NCBI GenBank assembly: GCA_028288385.1
Contig: JAQBNX010000267.1
Span: 1-5,039, forward strand
From: Spirosoma sp.
Lineage (GTDB): Bacteria > Bacteroidota > Bacteroidia > Cytophagales > Spirosomataceae
Length of the DNA stretch: 5,039 bases
Direction of reading: 5' to 3'
Each line of letters begins with the position of its first letter. The stretch's first letter is position 1. Shown here piece after piece: positions 1-5,039 of this stretch. Made by a program: the position numbers and the translations under genes. The notes beneath the pieces are model-generated. The model was not told where the DNA came from and ran no database searches. It was given only the letters and a program-made list of their open reading frames with translations.

Positions 1-367
1 GTTGCACTTTAAAGCAGGGGGACAGAAATACCGCGAACAACTTTACAACGTAACAGACAGCACGTTCAGCGTTCTGATAGCCAATGAGGTGATGAATCGC
101 GACGAACCCGTTACGTTCCGGTTCCGCGATATTCAGCGATTTTACCTGCACCGCCGAATCCCCTTCCTAACGGCGGCCGGAAACGTATTTCCCATTGCCG
201 GGGTGGTCTATCTACTTGCCGACGTAGTGAATCAGCAAGGTTTCTACCGCAATACGCTGCCCGTCGTTAGTACACTAGTTCTCAGCGGGTTGATTTTCCA
301 CGTATTGAGCAACCCCCACATCAGGCTCAACAAAAACCACCGGTTAAAGGTATTGCGAACGTACTAA
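1..367 (+). CDS. Small two-helix membrane protein, 5' end cut by the window
   Basis: The reading frame is open to the left edge of the window, so this is most likely the C-terminal part of a longer gene; the TTG at base 2 is probably an internal Leu codon. The visible 121 residues start with a soluble, beta-rich stretch containing 'NVTDSTFSVLI' (about residues 16-26) and 'FRFRDIQRFYLHRR'. Two hydrophobic segments follow, at about 54-74 and 86-103, joined by a short polar loop, and then a basic tail rich in Asn, Lys, His and Arg. From general knowledge, Bacteroidota encode many short proteins in which a 'TDSTF' strand and an 'I..I' segment precede one or two C-terminal helices, often after a signal peptide. 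The missing N-terminus would decide whether one is present. The function is unknown. The gene converges on the VOC gene, with 15 bases between the stop codons. I am confident it is coding, not of any role. Confidence 0.7.
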   Translation, partial: LHFKAGGQKYREQLYNVTDSTFSVLIANEVMNRDEPVTFRFRDIQRFYLHRRIPFLTAAGNVFPIAGVVYLLADVVNQQGFYRNTLPVVSTLVLSGLIFHVLSNPHIRLNKNHRLKVLRTY

Positions 368-382
368 GGATTAAGACAGGAA

Positions 383-751
383 TCACCCAAAACTCTTCAT
401 TGTAAACAGATTGAGCCGGTGGCCTTCGGGGTCGCAGGCTTCGAGAGTATCACCCCAGCCCATTTGTTGAACTTCACCAATGTTCGCCTTCGATTCGGCA
501 AGTCGTTGACGGATGGTTTCGACGTCATCGACGGCAAAGCCAATCTCTATACTATCAGCGGGGCCAGTCTGAGCACCCGGCGTTGAGGAGTCCTGCAACG
601 TTAGCGAACAACTTCCGGCCTGTAGGTAACAGAAAACGGGCGGGGCAGACCGATGTGTATCTTCCAATAAGCCGAGTACATTGGTATAAAACGCTTTAAC
701 TCCGGCTACATCGCGCACAAAAAGATTAATGTTGTTCAAAGTCGTTGCCAT
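383..751 (-). CDS. VOC superfamily (glyoxalase/bleomycin-resistance fold) protein
   Basis: This is a 122-residue protein of single-VOC-domain length, made of two beta-alpha-beta-beta-beta modules. Module 1 opens with 'INLFVRDVAGVKAFYTNVLG' (residues 8-27), the typical strand, helix and 'FY..VLGL' signature. Module 2 opens with 'IEIGFAVDDVETI' (68-80) and closes with 'DPEGHRLNLF' (107-116), the usual 'DPdGn.iel' ending. The frame is open 15 codons further upstream (to 796), but the ATG at 751 fits the family N-terminus and a promoter-like box lies inside the extension, so I chose 751. The usual metal-ligand positions look altered: Asn7 where His is common in strand 1, Thr51 in strand 4, Glu69 where the second His is common, and Asn114 where the final Glu is common. 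It may therefore bind a small molecule without classic glyoxalase chemistry. The protein is cytoplasmic, with no signal peptide. It lies 48 bases downstream of the AraC gene on the same strand, suggesting co-regulation. Substrate unknown. Confidence 0.9.
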   Translation of the reverse strand: MATTLNNINLFVRDVAGVKAFYTNVLGLLEDTHRSAPPVFCYLQAGSCSLTLQDSSTPGAQTGPADSIEIGFAVDDVETIRQRLAESKANIGEVQQMGWGDTLEACDPEGHRLNLFTMKSFG

Positions 752-776
752 AATCAGATTAGTTTGTTTCTGGCAG

Positions 777-783
777 CAAAGTA
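777..783 (-). promoter_or_regulatory. Possible -7-like box ahead of the VOC gene
   Basis: Read on the minus strand, the 48-base gap between the AraC and VOC genes contains TACTTTG, one base shorter than the consensus TAnnTTTG, with 25 bases between it and the ATG at 751. I see no TTG at the right distance upstream. It may allow transcription of the VOC gene apart from the regulator, but the match is imperfect. Its position inside the alternative longer reading frame favours the 751 start. Confidence 0.3.
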
Positions 784-799
784 CGGTTGTAAACAAAGA

Positions 800-1636
800 T
801 CAGTCTTGAAGAAATGCGACACCCTGCGTGCGAAACCAGGTACGATTCAGTTGCATATCAGCGACAAACTGCTTAGGAGTGCGGTTGGAAAACACCTTGA
901 ACTCACGGTTCATATGGGCCTGATCGGCGTAACCGCAAGCGTAGGCCAGTTCGGCCAGACCAACATCGGGCTCAAAGAATAGTCGATTACGGACCTGCTC
1001 AAACCGAATGCGCCGGGCCAGTTGCTTGGGCGACGAACCAATCTGTTTGCGAAAGCCTCGTTCCAATTGCCGTCGTGATACGTCACTTTGGATAGCTAAA
1101 TCATCGGTGCGAAGCTGCCCTTTCCGGCTCATGAGCCGTTGCGACGCTACCTGAGTTACATCGCGACGGGGATTTCCGTTTCGCAACCGAGAAAGCAGGT
1201 ACTCATTCAGCAACATAACCGCCCGTTCGGTCTGATCAGACTCAACCGCCTGTTGAATAGAATCCGTGAGATTCTGCAATGATGCTTTCAGGGCAGCACT
1301 GGCGATAGTACGGGCCGACGGTTCAGGCGTGATGCTAAACAAAGGAAAAAAGCCCCAAGGATGAAACCGCACAGCTACTGTTTTGACAATGCCGTTGGCC
1401 CGAATCTGAAAGGGTTTATCGAGTAGCCCAACTACGTAGCAGCGCGGAGCCGGTCGAAGTGAGTGGCCATCATCAATGGATAGACTGGGCCCAAAACTAA
1501 AAATTAGTTCAACAAAGCTATCCGGCAGTACTGTAAATGAATCGTTCGGTGGGGCAAACAGGCGCTCGGCGGTCCAAATGCACTCGACGTAGTCAAGCAG
1601 GGCAGGATCAGGATTATGTCGGCGGGGGAAAGCCAT
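800..1636 (-). CDS. AraC-family transcriptional regulator with DUF6597-like sensor domain
   Basis: This 278-residue protein has two parts. Residues 1-110 resemble the DUF6597 domain found at the N-terminus of many AraC regulators: 'LPDSFVELIFSFG' (38-49), 'CYVVGLLDKPFQI' (66-78) and 'VAVRFHPWGFFPLF' (87-100). A linker follows, and then an AraC/XylS DNA-binding domain at about 172-262. Its first helix-turn-helix is near 'LAIQSDVSRRQLERGFRKQI' (180-199). The second contains the family signature 'ACGYADQAHMNREFKVFS' (233-250), followed by 'TPKQF'. The ATG at 1636 is chosen because 'HNPDPALLDYVECIW' directly after it matches the usual beginning of this domain. No Shine-Dalgarno is visible; the bases before the ATG are a pyrimidine tract. 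It would bind promoter DNA in the cytoplasm, probably responding to a small ligand, and the VOC gene just downstream is the natural first target or partner. That pairing is inference. The family call is secure; ligand and regulon are unknown. Confidence 0.93.
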   Translation of the reverse strand: MAFPRRHNPDPALLDYVECIWTAERLFAPPNDSFTVLPDSFVELIFSFGPSLSIDDGHSLRPAPRCYVVGLLDKPFQIRANGIVKTVAVRFHPWGFFPLFSITPEPSARTIASAALKASLQNLTDSIQQAVESDQTERAVMLLNEYLLSRLRNGNPRRDVTQVASQRLMSRKGQLRTDDLAIQSDVSRRQLERGFRKQIGSSPKQLARRIRFEQVRNRLFFEPDVGLAELAYACGYADQAHMNREFKVFSNRTPKQFVADMQLNRTWFRTQGVAFLQD

Positions 1637-1694
1637 TGGAGGAAAGGAAAATAGAGTCTGATCTACACGAATTTTCTTTCAACTTTAATTTATG

Positions 1695-2822
1695 CTATAT
1701 CACCTCCCCGTGGGTTTGCCGCATCACCGTGTGAAGGGCTGGCTTACACGCGCCAAATGCCCACACGCCCGCTTCGGTCAGCCACGGACGGCCAAACAGT
1801 TTCTGTACGGTACGCCCGGTCCACAGCCGCCTGGCAAACCGCTCCGACCAGCCACGCTGATACCGCGCTTCCAGTTCAGCACGGCTTAATTGCCCCTCCA
1901 GAAAGGCATTCGACAACTCGCTGGCAAACTTAGCCCCGTGAATGGCCATGGCCATGCCGTTGCCGCAGAGGGGCGTAATCAGTCCCGCCGAATCGCCCGC
2001 CATCAGGATGTGATTTTCTACTGCCCGCTTCGGCGCAAACGATATTTCATTGATAACTTCGGGTTTATCATACAGAAACTGCGCCGTCTCGAAAACCCGC
2101 TTCAGGTTAGGATTCTTGTATAAAACAGCCTGTTCCATCCCGGGAATATTCCCGTATCGTCGCAGATTTTGACGGGTGGTCAGGTAACACAAGCAGTACT
2201 TGCCATCCTCAATTGCCGACATGCCGCAGTAGCCATCCGAAAAATTGTGCAGGGCAATCACATCATCGGGTAAGTCTATCCGGACGTGGTACTTGACACC
2301 CACATACGAAGACTGGTTTACCGAACTGGGTTGACCCATAAAGGCCCGCTTGAGCGCCTTATCCAGCCTGGACCGTTTACCAAACGTACCAAGTACCAAC
2401 CGGCTTGTCAGCAACGCGCCATCGCTGAGGGTAATGACAAACTGATTTTCGGCGAACTTGACTGCATCGACCGATTTACCGAGTCGAAACTCTACCCCAG
2501 CAGCCAGGGCAAGCTGGTACAGTTCATGGTCGAGTACGTAGCGACTAATGCCGAAACCGCCCAGATCCAGCCCACTCTCCAGCAGCCGGCCCGATGGAGA
2601 CGACACCTGAAACCGGCGAATGTCGGCCGCCCCTAAACCCCTTAAATTGACACCTAATGATTCGATGTAACATTTGACTTCGTTGGAAACATATTCTCCG
2701 CACACCTTATGAAAAGGATACGTTTTACGCTCCACAAGCGTGACCCTGCGGCCTGTCCGCGCCAGTTCCAGGGCACTCACTAAACCGGCCAGTCCACCGC
2801 CCACGATGATGACATTCTGCAT
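1695..2822 (-). CDS. FAD-dependent oxidoreductase, geranylgeranyl-reductase-like
   Basis: This is a 375-residue flavoprotein. The N-terminal Rossmann fingerprint 'IIVGGGLAG' (5-13) ends at acidic Glu31 ('TLVERK'), which would bind the ADP ribose of FAD. 'FHKVCGEYVS' (37-46) matches the '(K/R)-x-CGE' element of geranylgeranyl-reductase-like and related group A flavin enzymes. 'ISRYVLDHELYQLA' (92-105) is the usual 'sR..LD..L' segment. 'GTFGKRS' (145-151) occupies the place of the mid-protein glycine motif. 'MAGDSAGLITPLCGNGMAMA' (274-293) is the second FAD-binding GD motif. Family members reduce or hydroxylate isoprenoid, lipid or polyketide substrates. In Bacteroidota, similar enzymes often sit beside type III polyketide synthase and methyltransferase genes, but neither is in this window, so the substrate stays open. 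No signal peptide is seen. The start is fixed by the Rossmann fold beginning at residue 3. It is the first gene of the minus-strand group and diverges from the GH13-like gene across 72 bases. Confidence 0.92.
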   Translation of the reverse strand: MQNVIIVGGGLAGLVSALELARTGRRVTLVERKTYPFHKVCGEYVSNEVKCYIESLGVNLRGLGAADIRRFQVSSPSGRLLESGLDLGGFGISRYVLDHELYQLALAAGVEFRLGKSVDAVKFAENQFVITLSDGALLTSRLVLGTFGKRSRLDKALKRAFMGQPSSVNQSSYVGVKYHVRIDLPDDVIALHNFSDGYCGMSAIEDGKYCLCYLTTRQNLRRYGNIPGMEQAVLYKNPNLKRVFETAQFLYDKPEVINEISFAPKRAVENHILMAGDSAGLITPLCGNGMAMAIHGAKFASELSNAFLEGQLSRAELEARYQRGWSERFARRLWTGRTVQKLFGRPWLTEAGVWAFGACKPALHTVMRQTHGEVI

Positions 2823-2859
2823 ACCCTATAAACTGACAATCGCGGCAACCTTCTAAACA

Positions 2860-2875
2860 TTGGCAAAGTTTGGCA
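2860..2875. repeat. Short direct repeat TTGGCA, one helical turn apart
   Basis: The hexamer TTGGCA occurs at 2860-2865 and again at 2870-2875, an exact period of 10 bases, in the divergent intergenic region. The first copy covers the -33 element of the promoter for the GH13-like gene and the second lies between the -33 and -7 boxes. A protein bound here could control that promoter. This spacing fits two contacts on one face of the helix, but six-base repeats also arise by chance. Confidence 0.35.
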
Positions 2876-2890
2876 GGCTCGTTACATTTG
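2860..2890 (+). promoter_or_regulatory. Bacteroidota-type promoter of the GH13-like gene
   Basis: 'TACATTTG' at 2883-2890 is an exact match to the Bacteroidota -7 box TAnnTTTG. A TTG at 2860-2862 lies 20 bases before it, within the usual spacing for the -33 element. Transcription would begin about 5-7 bases after the box, essentially at the ATG at 2895. The match is seen directly in the sequence; its activity is inferred. Confidence 0.75.
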
Positions 2891-2894
2891 CTCC

Positions 2895-4919
2895 ATGCCA
2901 ACTACCCTAACCGATCTGCAGGACGACTGGCGGCAAAACAGTGCCCGCCATACCGATGACTACCAGTCTGGCCGCTCGTCGTTCCTTCCGGGTTTACTCC
3001 CTCAGACGGCGGTGCAGTTCGGGGTGTATCAGACGCTGGAAATCCTGCACAAACGGCTCGGTAACGACACCATGCGCCGGGCGCTTAACCCCGGCGAAAC
3101 CATCGACAGCCCCCAAAAAGGCCAGCCCGACGGGTCGTGGCTGAAACAGAGTAACATGGTGGGCATCAACGTCCGCACGATTGGTTCGTTCTGGAACGTA
3201 ATCAACTACGTGCTCACGCTACCTGCCAGCCACGATAGTATTCACCTACTGCCGATTTGGGAACCCGGCGTAGTAGGAAGCCTCTACGGCATGGTAAGCT
3301 GGCAGATCAACGCCGAATTTTTTGACCCGACGCTGGCTCAGTTTGTGCCCGCCCTAAACACCGTAGAGAAGCAGTTAAAAGTGGTAGTGAACCTGCTTCA
3401 TGCCATGGGCCGTAGCGTCGGCATGGACGTCATTCCGCATACCGATCGTTTCTCAGAGATGGTGCTTACCTACCCCGCGTTGTTTGAATGGGTGCAGCGA
3501 GACGGTGCTTCCATTGTCGACCACAGCAGTTCGGTGTATCGCTACGTGGAGGAAGCCATCTGGCAGTTTTTGAAGTACTACGGAGCGGCCGATGGCACAC
3601 CTCTGCTCTTTAGCAAAGACATTTTCTTCTCGCCCAACCATACCGACCCTTCTACCGGCGCATCCAGGGCCACAAGCACACAGCAAACAATCCTATCCGA
3701 CGAGCAGCGCCATCGCATACTGTTTGGTCATCCGCAGGACTACCGAGGGCGGATGCGCCGGCGAATTGACTTAATACGGCACCTCTGGGCGCAGGGAATG
3801 GAGACGCTGCCTATGACGATGGCACCACCCTACCGCGCCCTGCACATCGACCCCGATGACTTTGTGACCGACGAGCACGGACAGACCTGGTATCAGTACG
3901 CTTTTGATCATCCTCAGGCTATGTCGCGCGTGTTTGGGCCGCTGGCGCGGTATCGCTTTTACGAATCGAAAGACAACAACAAGCAGTGGCAACTGGACTT
4001 CGACCGGCCCAACTACCCCGCCTGGCAGTACATCAGCCAGAAAGTGTATGAGTGCCAGCGGGTCTATAATTTCGATTTTATGCGGGGCGACATGGCCCAC
4101 GTGCAGATGCGGCCCGAAGGCGTACCGGCCATGATTGGCCATTATTATGACCCGCTTCGATCCATTAAACGTTACGTTCGGGGCAATGGGGTCTCGCACT
4201 TCGCTTTCTTTGCCGAAACGTTTCTGGCCCCGCCCAATACGATGGGTTACGGCGACGAAGCCGACCACCTCGACGCCATCGAAGCCGATTCGACGCTGGG
4301 TGATTTGCAGTCTCTGGCGGTGGGGTCCGACGAGTTTAAAAAAGAGTTCGCCCGCTATGATCAGTTGCGCCGAACACGCCCGGTTGCCCCCCACTTCACG
4401 GTGATGACCGCCGACAAAGACGACCCGCGTTTTGACGAATTCTACCAGACGGGCAACCTGTTCCGGTATTTTACAGCGCTGTTCCTGACCGACATGCCGA
4501 GTTATGTGGGGTTAGGCTTTGAGGTGCGAAACCGGCACGAAACGCGCGGTGCCAACGAAGAATACACTAAACTTTATGTGTTTGACATTGGCGACGACCG
4601 ACAACCCGACAAGGTGACGCACGGTCCGTTTAGCTGGGGTCAGAATGCCGAACAGTTCGCAGCTATCAGCCGGATACGTCTCTTCGCCGAGAGCATCTGG
4701 TCCGAAATTGTGGGGAAAGAAACACACTGGCTGGTAGCGCCTGATACCGCTGGCAAAGACCATATCGTCTGGAGGCATATGGAACCAACCAGCTACGTAT
4801 TTATGGCCAGTATGAGCGGACAATTGCCCGGCATGGATGTGTTTAAGATGATGCCGGATATGAAAGATGGAGAGGTAATTTTTGAGGTAGCCGAATGCCG
4901 GGTGTACAAGCGGCCATAG
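2895..4919 (+). CDS. Atypical alpha-amylase-clan (GH13-like) glycosidase or transglycosidase
   Basis: This is a 674-residue protein without a signal peptide, so probably cytoplasmic. A GH13-style (beta/alpha)8 barrel begins near residue 90: 'SIHLLPIWEP' (115-124) is the beta-2 strand, and 'GRSVGMDVIPHTDRFS' (172-187) is region I with His182. 'YNFDFMRGDMAHV' (391-403) is region II, with invariant Arg397 and nucleophile Asp399. 'HFAFFAETFL' (435-444) is region III with acid/base Glu441. 'FTVMTADKDD' (501-510) is the likely region IV, with Asp507 (or Asp509) as third Asp. 'MPSYVGLGFEVRNRH' (534-548) resembles the last barrel strands, and residues from about 610 look like the C-terminal beta domain. 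Odd points are a roughly 90-residue N-terminal part I do not recognise, 221 residues between regions I and II, and loss of the usual 'NH' before the third Asp. It should act on alpha-glucosidic bonds, but substrate and reaction cannot be read from sequence. The ATG at 2895 directly follows a strong promoter; the next in-frame Met is residue 60. Confidence 0.85.
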   Translation: MPTTLTDLQDDWRQNSARHTDDYQSGRSSFLPGLLPQTAVQFGVYQTLEILHKRLGNDTMRRALNPGETIDSPQKGQPDGSWLKQSNMVGINVRTIGSFWNVINYVLTLPASHDSIHLLPIWEPGVVGSLYGMVSWQINAEFFDPTLAQFVPALNTVEKQLKVVVNLLHAMGRSVGMDVIPHTDRFSEMVLTYPALFEWVQRDGASIVDHSSSVYRYVEEAIWQFLKYYGAADGTPLLFSKDIFFSPNHTDPSTGASRATSTQQTILSDEQRHRILFGHPQDYRGRMRRRIDLIRHLWAQGMETLPMTMAPPYRALHIDPDDFVTDEHGQTWYQYAFDHPQAMSRVFGPLARYRFYESKDNNKQWQLDFDRPNYPAWQYISQKVYECQRVYNFDFMRGDMAHVQMRPEGVPAMIGHYYDPLRSIKRYVRGNGVSHFAFFAETFLAPPNTMGYGDEADHLDAIEADSTLGDLQSLAVGSDEFKKEFARYDQLRRTRPVAPHFTVMTADKDDPRFDEFYQTGNLFRYFTALFLTDMPSYVGLGFEVRNRHETRGANEEYTKLYVFDIGDDRQPDKVTHGPFSWGQNAEQFAAISRIRLFAESIWSEIVGKETHWLVAPDTAGKDHIVWRHMEPTSYVFMASMSGQLPGMDVFKMMPDMKDGEVIFEVAECRVYKRP

Positions 4920-4930
4920 ATTGCCAACGC

Positions 4931-4952
4931 ATTTCGTAATCTTACGGGAAAT
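4931..4952 (+). terminator. Weak hairpin after the GH13-like gene, possible 3'-end structure
   Basis: CGTA (4935-4938) pairs with TACG (4943-4946) around a four-base loop. ATTT (4931-4934) can pair with AAAT (4949-4952) if GG (4947-4948) bulges out. It starts 11 bases after the stop codon. The stem is short and no T-tract follows, so it is not a classic intrinsic terminator. Confidence 0.25.
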
Positions 4953-4980
4953 AAGCTATTCGTACCAGTTCGTGCAACCA

Positions 4981-5039
4981 ATGTTACAGGCGGTATTTGT
5001 GCTGCCCCGTGGTGAAGAATTAATGTTATATAATAACAC
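4981..5039 (+). CDS. Possible start of a further plus-strand gene, cut by the window edge
   Basis: From the ATG at 4981 the frame stays open to the end of the window, giving 'MLQAVFVLPRGEELMLYNN'. A second in-frame ATG lies at 5023. Nineteen open codons can easily occur by chance, I see no consensus -7 box before either ATG, and no family is recognisable. The AT-rich last 20 bases look more like intergenic DNA than coding sequence. A real gene might begin at 4981, at 5023 or not at all. Confidence 0.2.
   Translation, partial: MLQAVFVLPRGEELMLYNN
5024..5038. repeat. Perfect AT-rich inverted repeat at the right edge
   Basis: TGTTAT (5024-5029) and ATAACA (5033-5038) are exact reverse complements around the trinucleotide ATA. 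Symmetry breaks at the flanking bases 5023 and 5039. Such a dyad could be an operator for a gene beyond the edge. Low-complexity AT-rich sequence forms such repeats readily, so the functional claim is weak. Confidence 0.3.

Noticed and set aside
752..796. A longer start for the VOC protein at 796
   Set aside because: The extra 15 residues do not fit the family N-terminus, and the stretch contains a promoter-like TACTTTG instead.
764..982. A 72-codon plus-strand open frame over the end of the AraC gene
   Set aside because: It is antisense to the conserved DNA-binding domain and has no independent coding signal.
1638..1648. A GGAGGAAAGGA sequence resembling a Shine-Dalgarno on the plus strand
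   Set aside because: No convincing plus-strand start codon or gene follows it. It is the complement of the pyrimidine tract before the minus-strand regulator gene.
1637..1700. A promoter for the AraC gene (TATTTTCC with a TTG upstream, minus strand)
   Set aside because: The box lacks the final G of TAnnTTTG and the TTG spacing of about 26 bases is too long, so I could not support a promoter call.
2286..2636. A 116-codon plus-strand open frame within the FAD oxidoreductase gene
   Set aside because: It is antisense to conserved flavoprotein sequence; the composition is shadow-like and no family is recognisable.
3771..4394. A 207-codon open frame on the minus strand inside the GH13-like gene
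   Set aside because: It lies fully antisense to a gene with clear catalytic motifs. Its translation shows no recognisable domain and looks like a by-product of codon bias in the opposite strand.
1..5039. CRISPR array, insertion sequence, tRNA/rRNA or phage genes
   Set aside because: I saw no regularly spaced repeats, transposase motifs, terminal inverted repeats or structured RNA genes on either strand.

Overview
The window reads as ordinary chromosomal DNA from a Bacteroidota bacterium, most likely a Cytophagales/Spirosoma-like organism. The clues are a near-balanced base composition, genes without Shine-Dalgarno sequences, a TAnnTTTG-type -7 promoter box, and the protein styles: a short 'TDSTF' membrane protein, an AraC regulator with a DUF6597-like sensor domain, and a CGE-motif FAD oxidoreductase. 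The taxonomic call is inference from these traits; there is no rRNA or marker gene here.

Layout from left to right. Bases 1-367 hold the 3' end of a plus-strand gene for a small two-helix membrane protein. It converges, with 15 bases between stop codons, on a minus-strand group of three genes. In their own direction of transcription these are an FAD-dependent oxidoreductase (2822-1695), an AraC-family regulator (1636-800) and a VOC/glyoxalase-fold protein (751-383). The gaps are 58 and 48 bases, so they could form one operon, although each gap is long enough for its own promoter. A 72-base divergent intergenic region separates this group from a large plus-strand gene (2895-4919). That gene encodes a 674-residue, signal-less, alpha-amylase-clan (GH13-like) protein. 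The last 120 bases hold no assured gene: a weak hairpin after the stop codon, a possible start of a further plus-strand gene, and an AT-rich inverted repeat at the window edge.

How the genes may work together. The regulator and the VOC protein are plausibly a functional pair, a small-molecule-responsive regulator next to a small-molecule-binding or detoxifying protein. The FAD oxidoreductase resembles geranylgeranyl-reductase-like enzymes that act on lipids or polyketides. The GH13-like protein is transcribed away from them and has no visible partner here.

The most notable items are the GH13-like protein and its promoter. The protein keeps the RxD nucleophile and acid/base regions but has an unusually long stretch between conserved regions I and II and altered residues around the third catalytic Asp. 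Its promoter is close to consensus and sits so near the ATG that the mRNA may be leaderless. I found no CRISPR array, transposon, tRNA/rRNA gene or evident defence system.
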